NCBI GenBank assembly: GCA_002256985.1 | Contig: NCGO01000008.1 | Span: 62,001-126,000 of the forward strand | Direction: 5' to 3' | DNA: 64,000 nucleotides | From: Novosphingobium sp. 28-62-57 | GTDB lineage: Bacteria; Pseudomonadota; Alphaproteobacteria; Sphingomonadales; Sphingomonadaceae | Part shown: in pieces, positions 1 through 8,603 of the stretch | Position numbering within the stretch: position 1 is the first letter of the stretch | Layout: the number at the start of each line of letters is the position of its first letter | Translations under genes and position numbers: made by a program | Notes under the pieces: generated by a model | What the model was told of the DNA's origin: nothing | The model's input: only the letters and a program-made list of their open reading frames with translations | The model's database searches: none

Positions 1-769
1 GCAGCGAACGAAGCCCTGCCAACTGGACGCGTTCCGCAAGAGCTTCACAAACGGCGGCCACAAAGTCGCAGAACTCAGTCAGAACATTGATGTGCAGAAT
101 GTCTCCTATGTCGATGCTGCCGTGCGCTGCGTCGTTTCTATAGCCAATCAATGCGGCCATCTCAGTCGCAGCGTTAGGATTGAGCCTGCCTCCCGATGCG
201 AAAAATGCCACTACCGACGGATGGGCCTCTATCCAGCCAGACACATCGTCGATCCCGCAAGCCCTCATAAAGCGGTCCAGTTCGGGAAGGCGAAGGTTCT
301 GCTCTTGCATGAGCATTGCTTGAGGCTCTATTATGTAGGGATTGCCGGAAAGCGCGTCGTGGTATCCGGCGATTAGTTGTCCTACATCGAGGGCAGCAAA
401 CCTTGGCCCGCCAACCTTATCCAATATCTTTGCAATGCCGATACGATAAGATGAGCGTATCTTTTCAGGCAATTCGTCAAACGCTAGCCGACGCTGTAAC
501 AGACTGAGATGTTCTCGAACCATTTCGTGGGCGAATTGCTCATAGATTGAGTAAATACGGGTTACCGCCGCACAGTGATCGATAATCCTCCACTCAATTT
601 TACTGGGCGCGGCCTCGATTGAGCCCAGCTCTGCATCAAAGCAAGGTGACGCAGCGGCACAACGCAATGTCTGTTCAAACACTGCCGTGCGGAACCGGTC
701 GGACGCGTGGATGTGTCTGCGAAGCGCGGAGATCGCCTCCTGCGTGCGCTCCAAAAAGGCGTTGTACAT
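1..769 (-). CDS. HEPN-domain protein, MAE_28990/MAE_18760-like (partial, C-terminus off window)
   Basis: Reading the minus strand from an ATG at 769 gives an uninterrupted 256-codon frame that runs off the left edge. The visible protein is mostly helical, and near residue 211 it carries R-N-D-A-A-H followed by G (about 122-139), the RX4H signature of HEPN RNase domains. The segment before it (E-M-A-A-L-I-G-Y) resembles the helix that precedes the catalytic motif in MAE_28990/MAE_18760-type HEPN proteins. The ATG lies one base after the stop of the upstream DUF262 gene, so the two are almost certainly translationally coupled. Known HEPN proteins in such pairs act as RNA-cleaving toxins or effectors; that role here is inference. 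Base composition is less GC-rich than the housekeeping genes at 2243-6163, compatible with acquisition by transfer. Confidence 0.72.
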   Translation of the reverse strand, partial: MYNAFLERTQEAISALRRHIHASDRFRTAVFEQTLRCAAASPCFDAELGSIEAAPSKIEWRIIDHCAAVTRIYSIYEQFAHEMVREHLSLLQRRLAFDELPEKIRSSYRIGIAKILDKVGGPRFAALDVGQLIAGYHDALSGNPYIIEPQAMLMQEQNLRLPELDRFMRACGIDDVSGWIEAHPSVVAFFASGGRLNPNAATEMAALIGYRNDAAHGSIDIGDILHINVLTEFCDFVAAVCEALAERVQLAGLRSL

Positions 770-770
770 C

Positions 771-1955
771 CTACTTCAGAACTTCTTCGAGCATTTTCCG
801 ATAGAGATTGATACGATCTTTGATGTCTTGCTTCGTATTCCCGCGGCCAGTGAACGTGCCATCCGGATGCGACAGGAACAACTGCTTAGTCGCCTCAAGT
901 ATCTGGGAGGATCGTTGTTTGAGCATCGTCTCGTCTGCAAGGCGCTCGGATAGTCCAATCATGACAGCGTCTTGGAAGGCGCGATGAGGTTTCGCCTCCC
1001 AAGACGTACGCTCTGCCGAATAGGGCCTGAATAAGTGTTCAGAATAAATTTCCTTGGCGAACGACAAGGTGCGCACGTATATCTCCCGCAACTCAGCAAC
1101 GTCGCTATCATTGAACTTGGCTGCGCGCCGCATGTATAGGTCGAGGAAGCCTTGCATGCCGCGCCGATAGTGGTCGACATGCCGTAAAGCGAAGAAGCGG
1201 AGAACAACTTCCGAATCCATCATCTTGGCAAAAAACGGATCTGCAACGAGCGTCGGGTTGGTTTCGATTTCACCTTCGACCCAGCGGGGCATTCCCCAGA
1301 CCTCACGGAAATCATCCATGCGCGTGATGTCGTTGAGCATCTCGTTGAAGGCGCCGCGGTAGAGAGCATTGCGGATTTCCTGTCGTTCAAGCTTGATGCC
1401 ACCCGTATTTAATCGATCAAAGACAGTTTCTCGTAGGAGCGATGCCTCTTCTTCACTTTCTGTCGATTCCTTTAGAAGGACAATTGACGTTATCGAACGC
1501 CTGTCGATGCCAGCACGCAATTTCTCTGGCAGCGTGAGATAGGTTCGACCATTAAGTTCCGGCCAAGTTTCGAGACCTCGCAACTTAAAGGAGTTCGCAT
1601 AAAAGTCCCTTATCGCTGTAATCCGCTGCTGACCGTCCATTACCTCGTAGGAATTGAAGTCCCTTTCATAAAGGAACACCGGAGGAACGGGAATGTTCAT
1701 GATGAACGACTCAATAAGTAAGCTCTGTGTCCGCACATCCCATCTCGGGCGACGCTGATAGAATGGCCGAAGATCCATGTAGTTTGGATCTTTGAGTTGG
1801 TTGACGAAACCAGGAAGTTTTTCGCGATTGCTTTCGATAACGATCCGACCTTCGCCTCGAACATAGCGCTCGTTGATCGCGCGATCGTCAGCCCATGCTG
1901 GCCGCTCGTCGGGATCGCTGGACCACATTGTCAATTCAGATTGCGAGAGCGGCAT
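771..1955 (-). CDS. DUF262 domain protein (GmrSD N-terminal-like)
   Basis: A 394-residue protein whose first 200 residues fit DUF262. It has the substrate-loop signature L-R-P-F-Y-Q-R-R near residue 62, the N-I-P-V-P-P-V-F-L stretch near 87, and the diagnostic D-G-Q-Q-R at 107-111, the ParB-like nucleotide-binding/nuclease motif. No C-terminal DUF1524 HNH domain is visible, so this is not a complete GmrSD Type IV restriction enzyme; the remaining half is helical and unassigned. It is the first gene of a minus-strand pair with the HEPN gene and probably acts as its sensor or regulator (inference). The 287 bases between its start and the plsC-like gene hold no gene I can support. Confidence 0.85.
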   Translation of the reverse strand: MPLSQSELTMWSSDPDERPAWADDRAINERYVRGEGRIVIESNREKLPGFVNQLKDPNYMDLRPFYQRRPRWDVRTQSLLIESFIMNIPVPPVFLYERDFNSYEVMDGQQRITAIRDFYANSFKLRGLETWPELNGRTYLTLPEKLRAGIDRRSITSIVLLKESTESEEEASLLRETVFDRLNTGGIKLERQEIRNALYRGAFNEMLNDITRMDDFREVWGMPRWVEGEIETNPTLVADPFFAKMMDSEVVLRFFALRHVDHYRRGMQGFLDLYMRRAAKFNDSDVAELREIYVRTLSFAKEIYSEHLFRPYSAERTSWEAKPHRAFQDAVMIGLSERLADETMLKQRSSQILEATKQLFLSHPDGTFTGRGNTKQDIKDRINLYRKMLEEVLK

Positions 1956-2242
1956 GGGTGCTTAGTTCCTTTATGTCTCGTTGAGGTTAGCCCTGACGAT
2001 ATCCGGCGTCACGCACCATTGTTGCTAGTATTCCGTCTGTGGATCGAACGGTGATCGCCCACTTGCCAAAAGCTTGAGCCTTAAAGCCGGTGTTCCAAAT
2101 CGGACGTAGACATCAATATCAGGTAGCGCGTCCTCGCTTTAAGTTGAATGACCGATTTCTGCGTCACAAGATCATCGTCGCTGCGATGGTTACCGGCAGA
2201 AACGGCTTCGTCCTAACGCTCACCTCGAAAGCCCTATCAGCC

Positions 2243-2956
2243 TCACCCATTCAGCGCATTGATCGCCGCTTCCACCCGCGCCTCGATCTCCTCGCGCGGC
2301 AGGCCCGCCGGGATTTCTTCGGCGAAGCGGTAGCGGATGGTGCCGGGGTGTTTCCAGGTGCGGTGGTAGAGCGGGCCGCTGTCGACGGCGACCGGGATCA
2401 CTGGCAGGCGCAGCAGTTTGTAGATGCCGGCAAAGCCTGCCTGCAGCTTGCCCGGGGTGCCGTGGGGGGTGCGGGTGCCTTCGGGGAAGATGATCAGCGG
2501 GCGGTCTTCGGCGATCAGGCGGCGGGCTTCTGTCAGCATCGTGCGCAGCGCCTTGGCGCCGGCCTCGCGCTCCACCCCGATCAGGCCGAAGTTGCGCCCG
2601 GCCACGCCCCAGCCGGGAATTGCCAGCAATTCGGCCTTGGCAAAGACCACCGGCAGTTGGAACAACCAAGGCATATCAATCGCTTCGAAAAACGATTCAT
2701 GGCGAATGGCATAGAGAACGCCGGGTTTGAACTGCGGGCTTTCCAGCTCTACCCGGATGCCCAGCAATATGCGGCAGCACAGCCGGTGCCACCCGCTCCA
2801 CCCGCGCACAATGGCGCGGAACAGCGGCTTGTGCACCGACATCGTCAGCAGCGTGGCGATCACGAACAGCACCGAGCCGCCATAGAACGCGATGTAGAAC
2901 GCGATGCTGCGCGGCACGGAGAGCAGATTGCGGATCATTACCAGCCAACCATCCAT
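2243..2956 (-). CDS. plsC: 1-acyl-sn-glycerol-3-phosphate acyltransferase (PlsC family)
   Basis: A 237-residue membrane-associated acyltransferase expected to acylate lysophosphatidic acid in phospholipid synthesis. Hydrophobic segments near residues 15-45 precede the catalytic block R-H-E-S-F-F-E (HX4E, a known variant of HX4D). The substrate-binding F-P-E-G-T-R motif lies about 65 residues later. Length is normal for PlsC. It is the last gene of a minus-strand run ftsE-ftsX-ydcF-plsC, and its start overlaps the end of the YdcF-like gene by 19 bases. The family has paralogues with other acyl acceptors, so the substrate is inferred. Confidence 0.9.
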   Translation of the reverse strand: MDGWLVMIRNLLSVPRSIAFYIAFYGGSVLFVIATLLTMSVHKPLFRAIVRGWSGWHRLCCRILLGIRVELESPQFKPGVLYAIRHESFFEAIDMPWLFQLPVVFAKAELLAIPGWGVAGRNFGLIGVEREAGAKALRTMLTEARRLIAEDRPLIIFPEGTRTPHGTPGKLQAGFAGIYKLLRLPVIPVAVDSGPLYHRTWKHPGTIRYRFAEEIPAGLPREEIEARVEAAINALNG

Positions 2957-3486
2957 GCGACCAAACGTGCCACAAACTTGTTGTATTCGATGAACAGCGT
3001 GCGGAAGCTGGGCTGCGATGGCACGGCGTCGCGGATGATGATCAGGCTGGTGGGCGCTTGCGCAGCCAGATCGAAGGCGGCGCGGCGCATGTGCCAGTCG
3101 GTCGTCACCAGTCGCACGGAGCGGAGCCTGTTTTCCTTGATCCAGCGGACGGTTTCGATGGCATTGCTGCGCGTATCCACCGCATCATAGCCCAAGGTGA
3201 CGCAGCAGGCCATCAGCCGGGCAGGCACTTTGTATTCCACCGCAAACTCCACCGGCCGCACTTCGCGGTCCACGCCGGACACCAGCAGGCGCTTTGCACG
3301 GCCCTTGCGCACCACATCGAGCGCGTGCGGGATACGCCCGCCTGCGCCGGTCAGCGCAACCACGCCATCGCTGCGCACCGGCTCTGTCACCGGCTGCGGT
3401 AGAAACACCGAAAACCACACAAAGCCCAGCGCCCAGAAGATGACGAGCAGCGAGAACAACCGCCGGAAAATGCCGTGTTTGGTCAC
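2938..3486 (-). CDS. YdcF family (DUF218) membrane-anchored protein
   Basis: A 182-residue protein with one N-terminal membrane segment (about residues 8-28) followed by a DUF218/SanA-like domain: V-A-L-T-G-A-G-G-R-I early, then T-R-S-N-A-I-E-T and T-T-D-W-H-M-R-R, typical of the YdcF fold. A GTG at 3486 is preferred as start because it lies just after the ftsX stop (3497); an ATG at 3519 would overlap ftsX by 23 bases. The family is linked to envelope functions but its activity is poorly defined. It sits between ftsX and the acyltransferase in one apparent operon. Confidence 0.82.
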   Translation of the reverse strand: MTKHGIFRRLFSLLVIFWALGFVWFSVFLPQPVTEPVRSDGVVALTGAGGRIPHALDVVRKGRAKRLLVSGVDREVRPVEFAVEYKVPARLMACCVTLGYDAVDTRSNAIETVRWIKENRLRSVRLVTTDWHMRRAAFDLAAQAPTSLIIIRDAVPSQPSFRTLFIEYNKFVARLVAWMVGW

Positions 3487-3496
3487 GCAGCAATGC

Positions 3497-4432
3497 TCAC
3501 AGCATGCCCTTGAGCGCATGCAGCACCGATAGCCGCGCGGTCAGCACGGCCAGCAGCACGCCGCCCACCGGGATGCAGCAGATCACCAGCCAGTCCGTCC
3601 AGCCCAGCCCGCCCGCGGTCATCATGCCCGATCCCAGCGCAGCGAACTGGCGGGCCAGCAGCGCGGTGGTGATCACGCCCAGCAGCAGCCCGCCAATGCC
3701 GCCCGCCGCCGCATCCACCGCCATGGAGCGTTGGAAAATCCTGGCAATCTGCGCGTCGGTGCCGCCCAGCATGTGCACGATTTCAATCGTCGCGCGATGG
3801 TTGCTCAGCGCATTGCGCGATGCCAGCAGCACGGTGGCAACCGTGGCAAAGGCCAGCAGCGCGATCAGGCCGCCCGCCAACCACTGCAGCGCGCCGATGG
3901 CTTCGAACACCGGAGCGAGCCAACTGGCCTGCGCATCGATCCGGGCATCGGGTGCAGCGGGGCCAAGGCGTGTGCGCAGCCCACCAATCGCCGCGCTATC
4001 GGCATTGCCCGACAGCCGCACATCGATCAGTGCGGGCACGGGCAGCGCGTTCACGTCATCGCCCGCCGTGGTGCCGAGCCACGGCTCTACCAGCGCATCC
4101 AGTTCCTTTTGCGGCACCAGCCGGGCCGAGGCGATGCCCGGCGCGCCTTGCAACGCGGCCAGCGCGGCCTGCGCCTGCCGGTCCCGCTCACGCGGGGCGC
4201 CGTTGACGATCTGCACGGTCACGCCGCCTGCCACATCGGCACTGGCCACGCGCGCGGTGTTGCGCAGGGCAAGGCCGCAGGCGCTGGCCACCACGGTCAG
4301 CCCGATCATGATCGCGATGACCCACGGCATCGGCCCGGACAGCTTGCCCTGGGGCAGCAGGCGGCTTTCCGCGCTGGCCCGCTCGCGCCATTCCTCGCGC
4401 GGGTTGCCGGTCAGGGCCGCAATCAGGTTCAT
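3497..4432 (-). CDS. ftsX: Cell division protein FtsX
   Basis: A 311-residue inner-membrane protein, partner of the FtsE ATPase in the divisome, where the complex controls peptidoglycan hydrolysis at the septum. A first membrane segment (about residues 35-58) is followed by a periplasmic domain and then by three further hydrophobic segments in the C-terminal half, the FtsX topology. Its ATG overlaps the ftsE stop in an ATGA (4429-4432), which shows translational coupling. Length is normal for alphaproteobacterial FtsX. Confidence 0.93.
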   Translation of the reverse strand: MNLIAALTGNPREEWRERASAESRLLPQGKLSGPMPWVIAIMIGLTVVASACGLALRNTARVASADVAGGVTVQIVNGAPRERDRQAQAALAALQGAPGIASARLVPQKELDALVEPWLGTTAGDDVNALPVPALIDVRLSGNADSAAIGGLRTRLGPAAPDARIDAQASWLAPVFEAIGALQWLAGGLIALLAFATVATVLLASRNALSNHRATIEIVHMLGGTDAQIARIFQRSMAVDAAAGGIGGLLLGVITTALLARQFAALGSGMMTAGGLGWTDWLVICCIPVGGVLLAVLTARLSVLHALKGML

Positions 4433-5178
4433 CGCAGCACCATATCCGGGCGCGGGGCGGCAACCGTGCGGCGCGGGGGATAGCGCAGCGCGCCGGTTGG
4501 GTCTGACAGGCGGCCCTTGTCGAGCCGCATGATCAGCGAATCCGGCACTTTGCGCAGGAGGTGGACATCGTGCGTGGCCACCACCACGGTCGTCCCCAGC
4601 CGGTTCAGCGCCTCGAACAGGCGCAGCAGCTTGATCGCCATGTCGGGATCGACGTTGCCGGTCGGCTCATCGGCTACCAGCATATCGGGCCGCCCGATCA
4701 CCGCGCGGGCAATGGCCACGCGCTGCTGCTCCCCGCCTGAAAGCGTGGCGGGGCGGGCGTGGCTGCGGTCCCCCAGTTCCACCCAATCGAGCATGTCGGT
4801 CACCGGTTTGACGATATCGCGCTCCGGCACTCCGGCCACGCGCAGCGGCAGCGCCACATTGTCAAACGCTGACAGGTGCGGGACCAGGCGGAAGTCTTGA
4901 AACACCACGCCCAGACGGCGGCGGAAGCCGGGCAGGCGGTCGCGCGGCAGGGTGATGGCATCGGTGCCGAACATGCGGATCAGCCCGCGCGAGGGCCGCT
5001 GGGCCAGATAAAGCAGCTTGAGCATGCTCGTCTTGCCTGCGCCCGATGCGCCGGTCAGGAAATAAAAGCGCCCGGAATACAAGGTGAAGCTGACATCGGT
5101 CAGCACTTCCTTTTCGGTGCCATAGCGCAGCCCGACATTGTCGAAATGGACGATCTCCGCATCTTCGTTCTGGCTCAT
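4429..5178 (-). CDS. ftsE: Cell division ATP-binding protein FtsE
   Basis: ABC-type ATPase of the FtsEX complex, 249 residues. Visible motifs are Walker A G-A-S-G-A-G-K-T, signature L-S-G-G-E-Q-Q-R and Walker B M-L-V-A-D-E-P-T-G-N-V-D, followed by the switch histidine in V-V-A-T-H-D. The open frame extends upstream to 5334, but homology begins at the ATG at 5178 (M-S-Q-N-E-D), so that start is used. It is the first gene of the minus-strand run. It is divergent from the zinc-ribbon gene at 5327, a common arrangement in this bacterial group. Confidence 0.95.
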   Translation of the reverse strand: MSQNEDAEIVHFDNVGLRYGTEKEVLTDVSFTLYSGRFYFLTGASGAGKTSMLKLLYLAQRPSRGLIRMFGTDAITLPRDRLPGFRRRLGVVFQDFRLVPHLSAFDNVALPLRVAGVPERDIVKPVTDMLDWVELGDRSHARPATLSGGEQQRVAIARAVIGRPDMLVADEPTGNVDPDMAIKLLRLFEALNRLGTTVVVATHDVHLLRKVPDSLIMRLDKGRLSDPTGALRYPPRRTVAAPRPDMVLR

Positions 5179-5326
5179 ATGGTGGAGACTGTACCCGTTT
5201 GCTGCGCACCGATGATTACGCCAGATGGGCCATACGCGGCAATCCATGTGGAAAAAAGGCCGTTGAAGCGTTTCTTCGACAGCGAAGCTATTGTTACAAT
5301 GGGCCTCCGCATGCTTAACCGCAGTC

Positions 5327-6163
5327 ATGATCATTGCGTGCCCCGCCTGTTCGACGCGCTATGTCGTCCCTGATAGTGCCATCGGTGTGGACGGCAGGAC
5401 CGTGCGTTGCGCAAAGTGCCGTCATTCATGGTTTCAGGATGGGCCCGCTCTGCCAGAACGCGCGCCTGCTGAGGACTTGACCGACGCGGTGGCTGCTGCG
5501 CCCGTGGCAGAGCCTGAACAGGTGGCGCCCGAGCCTGCTCCACCTGCGCCACCTGCGCCCCCTCCGGTGCTTGCCCCTGCGCCCGAAGCAGCGCCGCAAG
5601 CTGAGCCTGAACCCGAGCCCGAACCCGAACCGGTGATGCCGCCGCCTTTACCCGAAACGGCGCGCCGGGTGCCGCCGCCGGTCTATTCGGATGACGATCT
5701 TTCGCCCTTCGATCACCAGCCACCATTCCGCCGGCGGCGCAACCCGGCAAAGATGTGGACCATCGCCGGGGTCGCCTTTGCGCTAAGCATGGCGGCGCTG
5801 GGCGGCGCGGCATGGCAGTTCGGCCTGCCCAAATGGCTGCCCGGTGCCGTGCAGACTTTTGGGGAGGATCGGCCTGACCTTGTCCTGTCCTTCCCGCCAG
5901 AAAAGCAGGACCGCCGCCAGTTGCCCAATGGCACCGAATACTTTGGTGCCAGCGGCACGGTGACCAACAACGGCAAAGAGGTGCGGGCCATTCCGCAGAT
6001 CCTGATCGTGTTGCGCGATGCGCAGGACAAAGTGGTCAAGACCTGGGAAGTCCCGCCGCCGCAGGACGAATTGGCCCCCGGCGAAAGCGTGACGATCAAC
6101 GCGGCCGTCACCGATGTACCAAAGTCTGCCAAAGTGGCCGAAATCGGCTGGAAACCTGACTGA
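5327..6163 (+). CDS. MJ0042-type zinc-ribbon / DUF3426 membrane protein
   Basis: A 278-residue protein beginning M-I-I-A-C-P-A-C, a zinc_ribbon_5 domain with CxxC pairs C-P-A-C and C-A-K-C in the first 30 residues. A long Pro/Glu/Ala-rich linker (residues ~45-125, with repeated Glu-Pro pairs) leads to one membrane helix (~145-167) and a C-terminal DUF3426 beta-domain. The ATG at 5327 was chosen over the TTG at 5291 because the zinc ribbon starts there. Such proteins are regularly found beside ftsEX; their function is not established. Topology suggests a cytoplasmic ribbon and an external DUF3426 domain. Confidence 0.88.
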   Translation: MIIACPACSTRYVVPDSAIGVDGRTVRCAKCRHSWFQDGPALPERAPAEDLTDAVAAAPVAEPEQVAPEPAPPAPPAPPPVLAPAPEAAPQAEPEPEPEPEPVMPPPLPETARRVPPPVYSDDDLSPFDHQPPFRRRRNPAKMWTIAGVAFALSMAALGGAAWQFGLPKWLPGAVQTFGEDRPDLVLSFPPEKQDRRQLPNGTEYFGASGTVTNNGKEVRAIPQILIVLRDAQDKVVKTWEVPPPQDELAPGESVTINAAVTDVPKSAKVAEIGWKPD

Positions 6164-6301
6164 CCAGCGGGCCTGCGCAAAAAGCGAGGCTTTGCAAAAA
6201 AGTCCCGAACCTTGTTGCGCCCCGCAATGTCCTTTGCTAGGGGCGCGCTCCTACCCCACCGCGGGGTGCAGGTGACAAGCCTTTGCACTCCGTCTGATTT
6301 T

Positions 6302-6388
6302 GCGGTCGTGGCGGAATTGGTAGACGCGCAACGTTGAGGTCGTTGTGGGCGAAAGCCCGTGGAAGTTCGAGTCTTCTCGACCGCACCA
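6302..6388 (+). tRNA. tRNA-Leu (anticodon GAG)
   Basis: An 87-base class II tRNA. The acceptor stem GCGGTCG pairs perfectly with CGACCGC, and the 3' CCA is encoded (6386-6388). The anticodon stem CAACG/CGTTG flanks the loop TTGAGGT, giving anticodon GAG at 6336-6338. A long variable arm (GGGCGAAAGCCC) and the T-loop TTCGAGT are present. An imperfect hairpin around 6396-6421 follows and may end the transcript. The gene is complete and I see no duplicated 3' end that would mark an integration site here. Confidence 0.96.
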
Positions 6389-6487
6389 GACAGTCAGGCA
6401 GGAAACCGGGTTTTTGCCTGCGGGCGATAAGGCCATTGTGCGGCCTGTGCCGGTTCCAGAACCTCTCCACCCCGAAGGGGGCGGGCC

Positions 6488-7255
6488 TCAAGTTGCCAGC
6501 GAGATATAGCCCAGCTGTGCGGCCTTGAACACGGTCTGGCTGCGGTTCACCGCGTTCAGCTTCATCGATGCGTTGTGGATGTGGAACCGCACCGTGGCGC
6601 GGCTGCGGCTCATGATCATGCTGATTTCAAGGTCGGTCTTGCCGATCGCGGCCCAGCGCAGGCATTCCACCTCGCGCTTTGACAGGCGCGATCCCGATGG
6701 CAGCGCTTGGGCCGATCCCATGGCGTGGACATAGCTGGCGATGAACGTGCGCGAATAGATGCCAAAGGCATCGCCGTGTTCCAGAAACACATCGTCCAAC
6801 TCGGTCAATTCCGGGTCGAGCGGATTGAAGCTGACCGCGCCAATCTGCCCGAACGGCAAGTGCACCGGCACCACGATGGCGGCGCGGGTCATCGCGCGCG
6901 TTTCGAAGTTGGTCAGGTCAATCGCGGTCAGATAGTGGTTGGGCTGGCGCGTGTGAAAGCCGCGCCCATTGACCCAGAACGGTTCGCTTTCAAACCGGCA
7001 GGCCGATGTCAGTGGCGAATCCAGCGCGATGCGCGAATTGCGCCACCACACTTTTTCATCGTTCCACCCGAAGACATCGCGCGCCAGAATGTTGCCGTCG
7101 GCATCCACCGGGGTGCGCTTGTCGGCAATATCGTGGGCCGGTGCAGCGCGCATGCCTGCTGCCGCTGCAATCCGGTGCAGCGCTTCTGCGGCGCGGCGCA
7201 CGTCTTGCGGGCCGGTGATCCTGACCGAATCGATGGAATCCATCGAAAGTTGCAC
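6488..7255 (-). CDS. LuxR-family regulator with autoinducer-binding-like domain
   Basis: A 255-residue transcription factor. The N-terminal 165 residues fit the autoinducer-binding fold, with W-W-R-N-S-R and a D-S-P where LuxR proteins carry the ligand-contacting D-P, then P-F-W. The C-terminus is a GerE/LuxR helix-turn-helix (L-S-K-R-E-V-E-C-L-R-W, then T-V-R-F-H-I). A GTG at 7255 has AGGAG six bases upstream; an ATG at 7243 and a GTG at 7270 are alternatives. No luxI-type synthase is visible, so it would be a LuxR solo. It is divergent from the acyl-CoA dehydrogenase at 7398 with about 140 bases between, so it may control that gene or the wider catabolic region (inference). Confidence 0.82.
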   Translation of the reverse strand: MQLSMDSIDSVRITGPQDVRRAAEALHRIAAAAGMRAAPAHDIADKRTPVDADGNILARDVFGWNDEKVWWRNSRIALDSPLTSACRFESEPFWVNGRGFHTRQPNHYLTAIDLTNFETRAMTRAAIVVPVHLPFGQIGAVSFNPLDPELTELDDVFLEHGDAFGIYSRTFIASYVHAMGSAQALPSGSRLSKREVECLRWAAIGKTDLEISMIMSRSRATVRFHIHNASMKLNAVNRSQTVFKAAQLGYISLAT

Positions 7256-7397
7256 TAACCTCTCCTGCACTTATGGGCACACCCTACCGGTCCCAAGCCG
7301 ATGAAACAACTTCGCACTTGCCTTGATTGCCTAGTCATTTGCGCAGCATGGCTAATGTCCCGACTTTGATAGACACATGTCCCTTGAGGAGAGGGAC

Positions 7398-8501
7398 GTG
7401 AATTTCGATCTCAACGAAGACGAGGAAATGCTCAAGGCCCTGGCCGAGCGTTTCGTTGAAGACAATTATGATCTTGACCGTCGCCGCCAGTACCTTGGCG
7501 GTCCGAACGGCTTTTCGCCGCAGATGTGGGCCATGCTGGCCGAGTTGGGGCTGGTTGCCGCACCGCTGAGCGAGGAGAGTGGCGGGCTGACGCTGGATGC
7601 CACGGCCATTGCCACAGTTTTCGAGGCGCTGGGCAAGGGGCTGGTGGTCGAACCGCTGATCGAAAACGTGATGGTTGCCGCGCGCCTGTTCGAACGGGTC
7701 GCGCCCGATGCGCTCAAGGCCGAGTGGATGGAGCCGCTGGCGATGGGCAGCCGCCGCTTGGCACTGGCCCATGCCGAAGCCGGATCGCGCGGGGGGAGCC
7801 TGTGGGTGACGACCAGCGTAGCTGCTGATGGCACGCTGACGGGCGCCAAATCCTGCATTCCGGCAGGGGCCGGGGTCGATGGCTTCATCGTCACCGCCCG
7901 GCAATCGGGCGCGGCGGGCGATGCGCAAGGCCTCGGGCTATACCTTGTCGCCGCCGATGCGCCCGGCCTTGCGCGCACAGCCTGGCGCATGGTGGATGGG
8001 GCGTTGGCCGTATCGCTCGAACTTGAAGGCGTGCCCGCCCAACCGCTTGGCGGGAGCGCGGCCGACCTTGCCGCCATCGCGCCGCTGGCCTCGCTCGCGC
8101 GGTCGGCTGAAGCGCTGGGCATCATGCAACTGCTGTTTGATGCAACGCTCGATTATCTGCGCACACGTCAGCAGTTTGGGGCGACGCTTGGGTCATTTCA
8201 GGCGATCCAGCACCGCATGGCAGCGCAATACACCGCCATCGAACAGGCGCGCGCCTTGCTGAACCTTGCCATTGTGAGTGAGGGCTCAGACCGCTTTGCC
8301 GCAGCCGTCGACGGCCTGCGCGCCTTCATTGCGCCTGCATCGGTGCAACTGGGGCACGAGATGATCCAGTTCCACGGCGGCATGGGCGTGACCGATGAAC
8401 TGTTCATCGGCCATGGCCACAAGCGCCTGCTGATGCTGTCACGCTGGCCCGATGATCCCCAAGCCGCGCTGGATCGATTTGCGGGGGTGGGGTGCTCGTA
8501 A
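7398..8501 (+). CDS. Acyl-CoA dehydrogenase family protein
   Basis: A 367-residue flavoprotein of the acyl-CoA dehydrogenase superfamily, expected to introduce an alpha-beta double bond into a CoA thioester. It begins V-N-F-D-L-N-E-D-E-E, a usual ACAD start, and ends with the conserved F-H-G-G-M-G-V-T-D-E-L block. The GTG at 7398 follows GAGGAGAGG at good spacing and is preferred over the ATG at 7377. The central and C-terminal helices resemble the shorter, degenerate ACAD partners that form heterotetramers in steroid and bile-acid side-chain degradation. That comparison is by pattern only. Confidence 0.85.
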   Translation: MNFDLNEDEEMLKALAERFVEDNYDLDRRRQYLGGPNGFSPQMWAMLAELGLVAAPLSEESGGLTLDATAIATVFEALGKGLVVEPLIENVMVAARLFERVAPDALKAEWMEPLAMGSRRLALAHAEAGSRGGSLWVTTSVAADGTLTGAKSCIPAGAGVDGFIVTARQSGAAGDAQGLGLYLVAADAPGLARTAWRMVDGALAVSLELEGVPAQPLGGSAADLAAIAPLASLARSAEALGIMQLLFDATLDYLRTRQQFGATLGSFQAIQHRMAAQYTAIEQARALLNLAIVSEGSDRFAAAVDGLRAFIAPASVQLGHEMIQFHGGMGVTDELFIGHGHKRLLMLSRWPDDPQAALDRFAGVGCS

Positions 8502-8512
8502 TTTAACGACTA

Positions 8513-8587
8513 CCCGTTCGTGTCGAGCGAAGTCGAGACACCTTGGCAGATCGCCAGCGTGTCTCGACTTCGCTCGACACGAACGGG
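8513..8587. repeat. Palindromic intergenic repeat, type 1 (copy a)
   Basis: Two 29-base arms (8513-8541 and 8559-8587) are perfect inverted copies around a 17-base centre. The arm begins CCCGTTCGTGTCGAGCGAAG. The same arm recurs at 50196-50297 and 55598-55661, always between genes. It could form a long hairpin between the acyl-CoA dehydrogenase and the convergent ThuA-like gene and may also act as a terminator. Confidence 0.92.
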
Positions 8588-8603
8588 GACTTGCGAGTAG
8601 AAG

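Noticed and set aside
2090-3190. A 366-codon plus-strand frame
   Set aside because: Antisense to the PlsC- and YdcF-like genes; no motif and no ribosome-binding site.
6302-6388. The tRNA-Leu gene as an integration site of a mobile element
   Set aside because: No integrase gene nearby and no direct repeat of the tRNA 3' end seen in the window.
8513-8587. A CRISPR repeat unit
   Set aside because: Inverted, not direct, copies; no spacer array and no cas genes in the window.
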